Translations under genes and position numbers: made by a program
Shown here: one piece after another, positions 24,550 to 32,341 of the stretch
Position numbering within the stretch: the stretch's first letter is position 1
Layout of the letters: each line of letters starts with the position of its first letter
Notes under the pieces: generated by a model
Databases searched by the model: none
The model's input: only the letters and a program-made list of their open reading frames with translations
Told to the model about the DNA's origin: nothing
Assembly (NCBI RefSeq): GCF_000024865.1
Contig: NC_013595.1
Coordinates: 248,001 to 312,000 of the forward strand
Direction: 5' to 3'
Length of the DNA: 64,000 bases
Source of the DNA: Streptosporangium roseum DSM 43021
GTDB lineage: Bacteria; Actinomycetota; Actinomycetes; Streptosporangiales; Streptosporangiaceae

Positions 24550-25563
24550 TCAGCGTTCGGTGGGTGAGGAGGCGGGCTCCGCGTCGCGGCGGTTGGCGTA
24601 CACGCTCGTGATCGTGACGGTGGCCAGGACCACGATGATGACCCCCAGCGAGAGCAGGGTGGGAATCTCCGGGACCCAGGTCCAGATGCCGTGCGCCCAG
24701 TGCAGGACGAGCTTGATCCCGATGAAGGCCAGGATGATGCCGAGTCCGTGGTTCAGGTGCCGCAGCTTCGCCAGGACGCCCTGGAGCACGAAGTAGAGCG
24801 CCCGCAGGCCCAGCAGCGCGAAGGCGTTGGTGGCGAAGACGAGGAAGGGGTCTTCCGTCACGCCGTACACCGCGGGCACCGAGTCGACGGCGAAGACGAT
24901 GTCGGTGGCGAAGACGGCCACGGTGGCCAGCGCCAGCGGGGTCAGGGCGCGGCGGCCGCCCTCGCGAACGACCAGGTGGGAGCCGCGGTAGTCCTCGGTG
25001 ACCGGTATGAAACGCCGCAGCAGGCGGATCGTGCGCATGGAGGAGATGTCGACCTTCTGCTCCTCCCCGCTCAGCGCGTCCTTGAGGATCTTCCCAGCGG
25101 TGACGATCAGTATCCCGCCGAACAGCAGGAACGCCCAGGTCCCGCTCTGCAGGACGGCCGCCCCCAGCGCGATGAAGATCGCGCGCAGCACCAGTGCCCC
25201 GATGATGCCGTACAGCAGGACCCGCTGGGCCAGCGCGGTCGGGACTGCGAAGGCGGCCAGCAGGAGCATGAACACGAACAGGTTGTCCACCGACAGCGAC
25301 TTCTCCACCACGTAGCCGGTGAAGAACTCCACTGCCACGCCGGTCCCGAAGGCCCCCCACAGGTAGGCGCCGAAGATCAGGGGAAGTGCCAGGTAGAAGA
25401 TCGACCAGCCCACCGCCTCGCGCATCCGCACATCGTGCGGGCGCCGCGTCAGCATGAAGTCCACGGCCAGCAGCAGCAGCAGGCCGGCCACGGTGATCGT
25501 CCACAGTTTCGGTGAACCGATCGTTTCAAGATTGGCCATCGACAGGGTTGCCTCAGTGGGCAT
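24550..25563 (-). CDS. TerC-family integral membrane protein (probable metal transporter)
   Basis: A 337-residue protein with about eight to nine TM helices and both TerC signatures: GYVVEKSLSVDNLFVF (about 83-98) and FATDIVFAVDSVPAVYGVTE with NAFALLGLRALYF. The acidic residues in these motifs are thought to handle metal; TerC/Alx proteins export manganese or load it onto exoenzymes. ATG 25563 has GAGGAGG four to five bases upstream, and this site is covered by a hairpin in a riboswitch-like leader (25568-25689), supporting manganese-dependent translation. Confidence 0.9.
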   Translation of the reverse strand: MPTEATLSMANLETIGSPKLWTITVAGLLLLLAVDFMLTRRPHDVRMREAVGWSIFYLALPLIFGAYLWGAFGTGVAVEFFTGYVVEKSLSVDNLFVFMLLLAAFAVPTALAQRVLLYGIIGALVLRAIFIALGAAVLQSGTWAFLLFGGILIVTAGKILKDALSGEEQKVDISSMRTIRLLRRFIPVTEDYRGSHLVVREGGRRALTPLALATVAVFATDIVFAVDSVPAVYGVTEDPFLVFATNAFALLGLRALYFVLQGVLAKLRHLNHGLGIILAFIGIKLVLHWAHGIWTWVPEIPTLLSLGVIIVVLATVTITSVYANRRDAEPASSPTER

Positions 25564-25570
25564 GAAACCT

Positions 25571-25689
25571 CCTCGAACGCGCTTGGCTGTTCGAGGTCTC
25601 CTTCACCCGCGCCGTGCGGGCGGCCGCCCGGGGACGTTCTGAACGTCCGTACTGACCGGGTCGGCTCTTGGGAAGTACTCCCCTCGTCG
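25571..25689 (-). promoter_or_regulatory. Candidate yybP-ykoY (manganese) riboswitch with RBS-sequestering hairpin
   Basis: On the minus strand the terC leader starts CGAGGGGAGTACTTCCC and ends GAAGGAGACCTCG, matching the GGGGAGTA and AGACC ends of the yybP-ykoY class, whose P1 stem would be CGAGG (25682-25686) with CCTCG (25592-25596). The same CCTCG also belongs to CCTCGAAC (25589-25596), which pairs perfectly with GTTCGAGG (25571-25578) overlapping the GAGGAGG ribosome-binding site. The two structures exclude each other, as in a translational ON switch. Class assignment is by eye. Confidence 0.7.
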
Positions 25690-25950
25690 TCCCAGGGTAG
25701 GTCAGTCCCCGGGCGGTGTTCCACCCCCGGGGTGGTGGCCGGGAGCGGTCGCGGGCATTTGACTAGGCTCTGAGCTGCGCGGATAGTGGAATCAGTGCGG
25801 AGGGGAGTACCCACCGTCCGACACCCCGATCGTCATCACGGTCCCCGGCACAGGGAGATCCGGCGGGGTGGCCCTCCTGCGACATGGGGGGTGTGGGGAG
25901 ACCTTCGTCCTCGTGGCCACATGTCCACAGCGAGGTCGAAGGAGGGTTCG

Positions 25951-26133
25951 ATGTCGACCGCCGCGCTTGCCGAACTTCTGCTGGGCGTCCTGCTGACGAT
26001 CTCCGCGATCGTCACCGCCGCCGTCCTGTGGCCGGGGAGACCACGGCCCCGGCTGCCGTCCGCTCCCGAACCACCTCCTCCGCGCCGTCCGCCGGTGACC
26101 GGCGGGAGGCGCCGGAACATGGCCGGGCGGTAG
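25951..26133 (+). CDS. Small single-TM protein with Pro-rich tail
   Basis: A 60-residue protein: MSTAALAELLLGVLLTISAI begins a single TM (about 6-26), followed by a cytoplasmic tail PRPRLPSAPEPPPPRRPP ending with Arg residues. ATG 25951 has GGAGGG seven bases upstream, a good site for so short a gene. It lies upstream of the DUF6745 gene, with no close overlap. Unknown function. Confidence 0.6.
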   Translation: MSTAALAELLLGVLLTISAIVTAAVLWPGRPRPRLPSAPEPPPPRRPPVTGGRRRNMAGR

Positions 26134-26202
26134 ACACGCGCCGCGCCGATCTGTCACTATTTCCGACATGATCGTTGGAAAGGATGACGCCACCTTCATC
26201 CG

Positions 26203-27285
26203 GTGAGCGTTCTTGTGCAGCGGGAAGCTGCTGAAATCCGCGAAGAATGGCTGGGCCGTGCGTTGTCGACGCTGCCCGCCGACCGTCCGGCCGCAGAGGC
26301 CGCCATCTCCGGGCTGTACCGCCTGATCGGGCTCCCCCCACCGCGTTTCCACTGGGTCTCCTCGCCGGTCGCGGCCCTGGCGACCGTCCCGCCGGGGGTG
26401 CGTCTGGCCTCTTCGGAGGCCGGCGACCGCATCTCCGAATGGGCTCTGCCACCTCGGTTCTCCTCGCTCATGAGGGAGCTGTGCCGCGAGCTCGACGCCC
26501 AGGTCAGATGGGTCCATCAGCCGATGGACCAGATGATTCGCCAGGTGGTCCGCGGCTCGCTCTCGCAATCCACCACCGGTTCGCTCCTCATACCGCTCCG
26601 GGCGGCGCACGACTCGCGGCACCGCCCGGGAGACGCCTGGTACGGGACGCAGTGCGTCTCCTGGGTCGCCCATTACGACGCCCTCCGCCGAGTGGCCGGC
26701 GTGGTCTTCACCCCCGAGCAGACCCGGCGGTTCGAGCTGTGGGCGGCAGCGGCCCGGTCGTGCGGCTCGTGGTGGCCTCACGACGGCGTGTGCGTCCTGT
26801 CCGAGCGGCCCGTCGCCATGCACACGGAGGTGTGGGGCGACGACGGCGAGGTACGGCTGCACCGTGCGGACGGTCCGGCGGTGCGCTACACGGACGGGTG
26901 GGAGGCGTACGCCTGGCACGGGACGCGGGTGCCCTCCTGGGTGATCACGGATCCGAGCGTTCCGCGGATCGCGGGGGAGGCCAACGTCGAGGTCAGGCGG
27001 TGCGCGATCGAGCACATCGGCTGGGCGTCCTACATCGACCGGGCCGGGCTGCGGCTGGTCGCCGCCGCGCCGGACCCCGGCAACCCCGGCTCGGAGCTGC
27101 GGCTCTTCGACATGCGCGGGGAGACCAGAGTGCTCCTCGCGGTCAACGGGTCCGTCGAACGCGACGGGCGCCGCCGTCAGTACGGCCTGACCGTGCCGGG
27201 CTCCCTCGACGATCCGATCGCCGCCGCCGGCTGGACCTACGGGCTGTCCGCCGAGCAGTACTCCCTTCTCGTCCGCCGAACCTGA
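26203..27285 (+). CDS. DUF6745-family protein
   Basis: A 360-residue soluble protein. The C-terminal half carries the conserved RLHRADGPAVRYTDGWEAYA, WHGTRVPSWVI and NVEVRRCAIEHIGWASYI segments that mark the DUF6745 family of actinobacteria and cyanobacteria; no activity is known. A GTG at 26203 is the first in-frame start; no clear ribosome-binding site precedes it, but a 12-codon open frame (26168-26206) ends in a TGA that overlaps this GTG by 3 bp. Followed 10 bp later by a 145-residue protein likely cotranscribed. Confidence 0.75.
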   Translation: MSVLVQREAAEIREEWLGRALSTLPADRPAAEAAISGLYRLIGLPPPRFHWVSSPVAALATVPPGVRLASSEAGDRISEWALPPRFSSLMRELCRELDAQVRWVHQPMDQMIRQVVRGSLSQSTTGSLLIPLRAAHDSRHRPGDAWYGTQCVSWVAHYDALRRVAGVVFTPEQTRRFELWAAAARSCGSWWPHDGVCVLSERPVAMHTEVWGDDGEVRLHRADGPAVRYTDGWEAYAWHGTRVPSWVITDPSVPRIAGEANVEVRRCAIEHIGWASYIDRAGLRLVAAAPDPGNPGSELRLFDMRGETRVLLAVNGSVERDGRRRQYGLTVPGSLDDPIAAAGWTYGLSAEQYSLLVRRT

Positions 27286-27295
27286 GGTGACTTCC

Positions 27296-27733
27296 ATGAC
27301 TGTGACCCTCGCTTCGCTCTCCCAGCAGACCGGACTCGCCGTGCTCGACCACCTTGAGCAGTCGGTGAGCATCCCCGTCGTCGACGGCCTCCAGGCCCAG
27401 GGCGACCTCATCGTCATCCCGCTCCCCGTCGTCGCGCCGTCCGTGCGGCCCCGGCCCGGGGCCGGCTGGACGGACGTGCCCGTCGAGGGGGTCGAACTGC
27501 TCCGCGGCGCGGCCGGGGGCAACCCGCACACGCTCGTCGCCGATCCGGGCACCTGCCGGTGGACGACCGACGTGTCGGACTCCGACGGACTGGCGATCGG
27601 CATCTTCGAGACCTCGGCCGTCGCCTATCTGCTCCATCCCGAGCACGGGGCCACGGGATGCACGCCGGGTGCCTACGTCATCCGGCGGCAGCGCGAGCGC
27701 GAAGGGCACAGGGCGCGCCTCGTCGCGGACTGA
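27296..27733 (+). CDS. Protein of unknown function, paired with the DUF6745 gene
   Basis: A 145-residue, soluble-looking protein with no recognised domain: N-terminal ASLSQQTGLAVLDHLEQ, a middle beta-rich region ending SDGLAIGIFETSAVAYLLHPEHG, and a basic C-terminus. ATG 27296 is chosen because GAGGTGA lies just upstream; a GTG inside that site is unlikely. Small proteins of this size commonly follow DUF6745 genes, so the two probably act together (inference). Confidence 0.6.
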   Translation: MTVTLASLSQQTGLAVLDHLEQSVSIPVVDGLQAQGDLIVIPLPVVAPSVRPRPGAGWTDVPVEGVELLRGAAGGNPHTLVADPGTCRWTTDVSDSDGLAIGIFETSAVAYLLHPEHGATGCTPGAYVIRRQREREGHRARLVAD

Positions 27734-27801
27734 TCCCGGAGCGCGCGGACGCCGGGACGGTGGCAGGTCCCGCTCGCCCGCCTGCCGTCATCCGTCGCCG
27801 C

Positions 27802-28683
27802 TCAGCGGGTGAGCAGGTCGACCACGCCCGCGGTGCCCTCGTCGCCGTGGCCGTCGGCGAGGCGGCGCTCCATCAGGGCCATGAACGGGGTCAGCAGCTC
27901 GGCGCTGACCCTCTGATCCTCGGCCGTGCGCAGCATCGTCGAGTTGCCCTCGACCATCATGGCGAGGTTGGAGACCACGCCCTTGGTGTAGTCACCGCTC
28001 TCCAGCTGGTCGGCGAGCTCGTACGCGGAGGGGGCCATGGCGGTGAGCCAGTTGACGAGCAGGGGGGCGAGGTCCCCCGGCGCGACGTCCTCCTTGCGGA
28101 TCAGCGCGAAGGCGTGCGAGAGCCCGGCGAACATCCCGGTCATCGCGCTCAGCAGCGCCACGTCGTGGAGGGCGGCGAAGCCGGGGTCCTCACCGACGTA
28201 CGTGGTGCCGGCCGGTACGGCCAACGTGCTGAGGTGGGCGTCGAAGAGGGTGCGAGAGCCGCTGTAGAAGACGTAGCCGCCGGTCTCCGGCACGCCGATC
28301 ATCGGCGGGACGGCCATGATCCCACCGTCCAGGAAGCGGGCGCCGCGCTCCTCGGCCCACTCGGCGCGGGCGCGGGCCTGGGCGGGAGTACCGGTGGTGA
28401 GGTTGACCAGGTCCTTGCCCGTCAGGTCGGCATCGGCCAGGGCCTCGCCGACCGAGGCGTCGTCGAGCAGGCAGAGCACCACGAGATCGCTCGCGGCGAC
28501 CGCCTCGGCGGCCGTCCCGGCGACCGTCGCGCCCTCGGCGGCGAGCGGATCGGCCCGGCTGGGGGTGCGGTTCCAGACGGTCAGCGGATGCCCGGCGGCG
28601 AGCCAGGTACGGGCGAGCGCGGTACCCATGGCGCCGAGCCCGAGGAGAGTGAGCCGAGTTTTCCCAAAAGTGTTGTCATCCAT
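27802..28683 (-). CDS. NAD(P)-dependent oxidoreductase, imine-reductase type
   Basis: A 293-residue enzyme of the 3-hydroxyisobutyrate dehydrogenase/imine reductase superfamily. The N-terminal Rossmann domain has LTLLGLGAMGTALARTWLAA with GLGAMG at 15-20 and WNRT (NADP preference), followed by VNLTTGTP and LDGGIMAVPPMIG; the C-terminal helical domain carries the IRED-like FAGLSHAFAL and YELADQLESGDY. It would reduce imines or beta-hydroxyacid-type substrates. ATG 28683 is preferred; an upstream in-frame extension lies in the promoter. Divergent from an HxlR regulator, a common control arrangement. Confidence 0.85.
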   Translation of the reverse strand: MDDNTFGKTRLTLLGLGAMGTALARTWLAAGHPLTVWNRTPSRADPLAAEGATVAGTAAEAVAASDLVVLCLLDDASVGEALADADLTGKDLVNLTTGTPAQARARAEWAEERGARFLDGGIMAVPPMIGVPETGGYVFYSGSRTLFDAHLSTLAVPAGTTYVGEDPGFAALHDVALLSAMTGMFAGLSHAFALIRKEDVAPGDLAPLLVNWLTAMAPSAYELADQLESGDYTKGVVSNLAMMVEGNSTMLRTAEDQRVSAELLTPFMALMERRLADGHGDEGTAGVVDLLTR

Positions 28684-28778
28684 GCCGACCAGGCTTGTCG
28701 TAGATCTCGAAACGATCAAGTACGCACCTTGAAGTGGGCGGTTACCCTGAGGTGAGTGAGCAGCCAGGAGGAGGGGAC

Positions 28779-29243
28779 ATGGCGACCGTGAGGAGACCGG
28801 GGGCGTACCACTGCGGGATCGACGCGGCGATGGACGTGATCGGCGGGAAGTGGAAGGTGCTGATCCTCTGGGCGCTCGACGAACGGACGTGCCGCTTCGG
28901 CGAGCTGCGCAGGCAGGTGTCGGGAGTGACCGAGAAGGTGCTCGCCTCCCACCTCCGGGAGCTGGAGGAGGACGGCATCGTGCACCGCGAGGTGTACGAC
29001 GAGGTGCCGCCCCGCGTCGAATACTCGCTGACCCCGCTCGGTGTCCTGCTCAACGAGGCGCTCGCGCCGCTCGGCGCATGGGGGCGGGAGCACGTGATCG
29101 GCGGTGTCGAGGACGCCCGGCATGTCCGCCGCCAGGGATTCTCCCCCGCGTCACCGGACGGGGTCGCGGAGAACAGGGGCGAGTACGCCGGGGGAGCGGC
29201 TCATCCTCTGGTGCTCCAGGGGGGCAGGCCGGATTCGAGGTGA
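28779..29243 (+). CDS. HxlR-family transcriptional regulator
   Basis: A 154-residue winged-helix protein: YHCGIDAAMDVIGGKWKVLI, the recognition segment RFGELRRQVSGVTEKVLASH and the wing VYDEVPPRVEYSLTPLG are diagnostic of HxlR/MarR-type regulators. ATG 28779 has AGGAGGGG upstream. It faces the imine-reductase gene across 95 bp, so it probably controls that gene and itself. Its C-terminal ~40 residues look non-conserved and overlap the convergent TetR gene by 43 bp, so the real end may reflect loss of an earlier stop. Confidence 0.88.
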   Translation: MATVRRPGAYHCGIDAAMDVIGGKWKVLILWALDERTCRFGELRRQVSGVTEKVLASHLRELEEDGIVHREVYDEVPPRVEYSLTPLGVLLNEALAPLGAWGREHVIGGVEDARHVRRQGFSPASPDGVAENRGEYAGGAAHPLVLQGGRPDSR

Positions 29244-29839
29244 GCCAGCGCGTCGTCGAGCAGCCGCCGCCGGCGTTGGGCGAAGCCCTCTGACAGATCG
29301 TTCGCGGCGGCGTTCCAGGCGGCGATGGCGACCCCGATGACCGCGCCCGAGACGGTGAGGAGATGGAGGTCGTCGGTGGGGCGGCCGAGCCGCCGGGCGA
29401 GGGCTTCGGTCAGGAGCGGCAGCGCCGCGGCGATGTGGCCGGGGACCCGGGCCCGCAGGTCGGGGACGCTGCACAGCAGTTCTTCACGTTGCCGGTTGAG
29501 CTCGTGCTGTTCGGCGGTGGCCGTGTCGACGAGGGTGGTGACGGCACCGCGCAACGCACCGATGAGGTTGGTTCCGTCGAGATGCTCGGGGAGCGCGTCG
29601 ATCACCATCAGATCGGCGATGTCATGCAGGACGAGGTCGGCCTTGGTCGGGAAGTAGCGGAAGAACGTCGCCCGTGAGACCTCCGCGGCTTCGGAGATCT
29701 CGTCGACCGTGGTGGCCTCGTAGCCGTTCTCGGCGAACAGGCGCATCGCCTCGCGCTGGATCGAGGCCTGGGCTCTGGCCTTCTTGCGCTCCCGCAGCGG
29801 TATGTGGCTGGTCTCGTCAGCCGACCGTCGTCTTGCCAT
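29201..29839 (-). CDS. TetR-family repressor (MftR-like C-domain)
   Basis: A 212-residue TetR regulator. The helix-turn-helix is at about 24-66 (FAENGYEATTVDEISEAAEV, then SRATFFRYFPTKADLV), and the C-terminal domain (about 90-205) has the ALARRLGRPTDDLHLLTVSG pattern of the TetR_C_17/MftR group that binds acyl-CoA-like ligands. It starts 3 bp after the crotonase stop, so the two form an operon. The 46-bp palindrome in front of the crotonase is the likely operator, giving autoregulation and control of the divergent DedA gene. Confidence 0.88.
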   Translation of the reverse strand: MARRRSADETSHIPLRERKKARAQASIQREAMRLFAENGYEATTVDEISEAAEVSRATFFRYFPTKADLVLHDIADLMVIDALPEHLDGTNLIGALRGAVTTLVDTATAEQHELNRQREELLCSVPDLRARVPGHIAAALPLLTEALARRLGRPTDDLHLLTVSGAVIGVAIAAWNAAANDLSEGFAQRRRRLLDDALAHLESGLPPWSTRG

Positions 29840-29842
29840 CGT

Positions 29843-30715
29843 TCACTCCCGGCTGGATTCGCCCGCCTGCGGGCCGCGGAACCGTTCGGTCATCTGTCGT
29901 AGTCTGTCGAGCTGTCCCGCTTCACCGATGGCCATCCCCCAGAGCTGGTGGGCGGCGTGGAAGCCGAGGTCGTCGAGGAACGCGCGCTTCCACGGCCTGC
30001 TGGCGATCGCGTGGGTGAGCAGTCGTGAGGCGCGCGGTCGCGCCATCATCATCTCAGCGATCTCCCACGCCCTCGGCAGCAGGCGCTCGCGTGGCAGCAC
30101 CTCGTTGACCAGGCCGAGCCGGAGCGCGGTCGGCCCGTCGATCGGTTCGCCGGTGTACATGTAGTACGACGCGCGCTTGGTGCCGATCGTGTGCTGCAGG
30201 GTCAGGCCCATCCCGTCTCCCGGCACTCCGCCGCCCAGGAAGTGCGGGTCGAAGAAGTCGGCGTCCTCCACGCAGAGGGTGATGTCGCACGCGGTGGCGA
30301 ACTCGCAGTGCGTGCCCGGTCCGTTGACCGCGGCGATGGTGGGGATGTCCAGGGCGGACACGAAGTTCTCCAGCAGCTTGACCATGTCGCCGTACATCTT
30401 GAGCTGGCTGTCGGTGCTCCACTGCGGGAACGGCGTGTGCCACAGTTCGGCCGGATCGCCGGTGTGCCACCGATCACCGGTCCCGGTGATGATCAGGACC
30501 TCGTTCTCCGGGTCGTTGCCGACCTCGGCCCACGCCTGGTGCCAGGCGTTGTGGCCGATCCAGCTGTGCCTGAACGGCCCGCCGTCGGTGTGCATCCGCA
30601 GCTCGATGATCCCCTCCCGGCGAGTCATCACGAAGAACTCCTCGTACTTCCTGGAGTACTCCTCGAACGGCGTCGGCTTGACGCGGCCGTCCCACGGCGA
30701 CAGTCGTTCCGGCAT
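29843..30715 (-). CDS. Crotonase-superfamily enzyme, 6-oxocamphor hydrolase-like
   Basis: A 290-residue enzyme of the enoyl-CoA hydratase fold. It follows 6-oxocamphor hydrolase more closely than typical enoyl-CoA hydratases: N-terminal TPFEEYSRKYE, the ITGTGDRWH oxyanion-region, AAVNGPGTHCEFATACDI, and DPHFLGGGVPGDGMG, whose His and Asp match the catalytic pair of that retro-Claisen C-C hydrolase. Possible role: cleavage of a beta-diketone or hydration of an acyl-CoA. ATG 30715 has AGGAG six bases upstream; in-frame ATGs at 30760 and 30766 lie in or beside the palindrome and lack such a site. Cotranscribed with the TetR gene. Confidence 0.8.
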   Translation of the reverse strand: MPERLSPWDGRVKPTPFEEYSRKYEEFFVMTRREGIIELRMHTDGGPFRHSWIGHNAWHQAWAEVGNDPENEVLIITGTGDRWHTGDPAELWHTPFPQWSTDSQLKMYGDMVKLLENFVSALDIPTIAAVNGPGTHCEFATACDITLCVEDADFFDPHFLGGGVPGDGMGLTLQHTIGTKRASYYMYTGEPIDGPTALRLGLVNEVLPRERLLPRAWEIAEMMMARPRASRLLTHAIASRPWKRAFLDDLGFHAAHQLWGMAIGEAGQLDRLRQMTERFRGPQAGESSRE

Positions 30716-30760
30716 GCGCTGCTCCTGACTGATCGGACCGCTCGTCGCGGTCTCCGTCAT

Positions 30761-30806
30761 CTCCATACTGATACTAGTCTCATTTGAGACTAGTATCAGT
30801 ATGGAG
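30761..30806. promoter_or_regulatory. 46-bp perfect palindrome between crotonase and DedA genes
   Basis: The arm CTCCATACTGATACTAGTCTCA-type sequence (22 bp, 30761-30782) is followed by TT and its exact reverse complement (30785-30806). The inner part ACTAGTCTCA-TT-TGAGACTAGT looks like a TetR operator. It covers the probable divergent core promoters, and its right end contributes GGAG to the ribosome-binding site of the TTG-started DedA gene. AT-rich against a GC-rich background. Confidence 0.85.
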
Positions 30807-30811
30807 GAAGC

Positions 30812-31450
30812 TTGACTGACGACGTACTCGACCTGGCCGGTGGCCTGGCGGGCTCTCCCTGGCTCTACCTGGTGGTGTTCCTGTGTGCGCTGCTGGACGG
30901 GTTCCTGCCCCTCCTGCCCAGCGAAGGCGTGCTGCTGCTGGCGGGAGCGTTCGCCGCCACCGGACGTCCCGACATCGTGCTGGTGGCCCTCGCCGCGGCC
31001 TCCGGCGCCCTCGCCGGCGACCACATCTGCTACCTGATCGGGCGACGCCTCGGGCCGCCCGTCCTGCGCCGCCTGCGTCCCGGCACGAAACGCCACACCG
31101 CCGCCAGGTGGCTGTCCGAACTGCTCGGCCGTCGCGGTGGCGTCATCGTCGTCGTCGGCCGGTTCCTCCCCGGCATGCGGTCGATCACCACGCTGACCGC
31201 CGGAGCGACCGCCTACCCGCTGCGCGCCTTCGCGCTCTTCGACGCGGTCGGCGCACTGATGTGGGGTGTCTCGGGCGCGCTCCTGGGCTACTTCGCCGGC
31301 GCCGCCTTCCAGGACTCGCCGGCGAAGGGACTGCTCGTCGCCCTCGCCCTCGTGGCCGTAGTGATCACGATCGGCGAGGTCGCCCGGTACGCACAACGCC
31401 GCCCGGGGGCGTCCGGCGGCGGGGACGATCGTGCGGTCCCGGAGGACTGA
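30812..31450 (+). CDS. DedA-family membrane protein
   Basis: A 212-residue membrane protein with about five helices and the DedA (SNARE-associated/VTT) signatures: FLPLLPSEGVLLLAGAFAA, GDHICYLIGRRLG and GRFLPGMRSITTLTAGATAY with the conserved Gly, Arg and Pro. DedA proteins act in lipid-carrier or phospholipid flipping and membrane homeostasis. TTG 30812 is the start, supported by GGAGG at 30803-30807; the nearby ATG 30801 meets a stop at once. Divergent from the crotonase-TetR operon, so likely under the same repressor. Confidence 0.88.
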   Translation: MTDDVLDLAGGLAGSPWLYLVVFLCALLDGFLPLLPSEGVLLLAGAFAATGRPDIVLVALAAASGALAGDHICYLIGRRLGPPVLRRLRPGTKRHTAARWLSELLGRRGGVIVVVGRFLPGMRSITTLTAGATAYPLRAFALFDAVGALMWGVSGALLGYFAGAAFQDSPAKGLLVALALVAVVITIGEVARYAQRRPGASGGGDDRAVPED

Positions 31451-31504
31451 GGGCGGCACCACCACCCGGGGCGGGCGGTGCCCGCCGCGCGAGGTGGGCG
31501 GCGG

Positions 31505-32341
31505 TCACTTTCCGATTCCGTCGGCGAGGCCTTTGACGATGTAACGCTGGCCGAAGAAGAACAGCAGCACCACCGGGACGGCCGCGATCACCATGCCGGC
31601 GAAGACGACGGGGAAGTCGGTGCCGTGCTTGCTCATCAGGCTCGTCAGGCCCACCGGGAGGGTCTGCACGCCGCTGCCGCTGGTGAAGACCATCGCGAAG
31701 AGATACTCGTTCCAGGCGAAGAGGATGTGCAGCAGGACCGTCGAGGTGATGATCGGCTTGCACATGGGCAGGATGATCCGCCAGAAGGCCGTCCAGCGGC
31801 CGGCGCCGTCCACGTCGGCGGCCTCGTCGATCTCGCGCGGCAGATCGAGCATGTAGGCGCGGATGAGGAAGGTGGTGAAGGGGACGCGGAAGGCCGTGTA
31901 CAGGATGAGCAGTGCCCAGAAGCTGTTGTACAGGCCCATCGCCTGGAACATCTTCACCAGGGGCACGAGCGCCACGGTGGGGGCGAGCATGAGCCCGCCG
32001 AGGATCACCGCGGTGATCGCCTTGCTGAACGGGATGTTCACACGGGTGAGGCCGTAGGCGGCCCAGGCGCTGACGAACACGGTGGCGATTGTCGACGTCA
32101 CCGTGACGAGCACGCTGGTGGTGAGGTAGTCGCTCACCCCCCGGTTCCACGCTTTCCGGTAGTTCTCGAAACTCCAGTCGACGGGGAGGGCGAAGGGGTT
32201 GCCGAAGAGTTCGGCGTTGGTCTTGAACCCGTTGAGCGCCATCCACAGCAGCGGGTAGAGCACGACCACCGCGAGGCCGAGGAGGAAGACCCACATGAAC
32301 AGGCGCGCGATCACGCCGAGGAAGCCCAGGCGACTCACCAT
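31505..32341 (-). CDS. Carbohydrate ABC transporter permease (MalG-type)
   Basis: A 278-residue inner-membrane protein with six TM helices and the EAA loop EIDEAADVDGAGRWTAFWRI that docks the ATPase. It starts ALNGFKTNAELFGNP after the first helix and ends GLADGIGK, typical of MalG/UgpE-like permeases. ATG 32341 (or GTG 32338) overlaps the previous gene by 7 bp. Third gene of the solute-binding protein/permease/permease operon. No ATPase gene is in the window, as usual in actinomycetes where a shared MsiK-type ATPase serves many importers. Confidence 0.93.
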   Translation of the reverse strand: MVSRLGFLGVIARLFMWVFLLGLAVVVLYPLLWMALNGFKTNAELFGNPFALPVDWSFENYRKAWNRGVSDYLTTSVLVTVTSTIATVFVSAWAAYGLTRVNIPFSKAITAVILGGLMLAPTVALVPLVKMFQAMGLYNSFWALLILYTAFRVPFTTFLIRAYMLDLPREIDEAADVDGAGRWTAFWRIILPMCKPIITSTVLLHILFAWNEYLFAMVFTSGSGVQTLPVGLTSLMSKHGTDFPVVFAGMVIAAVPVVLLFFFGQRYIVKGLADGIGK

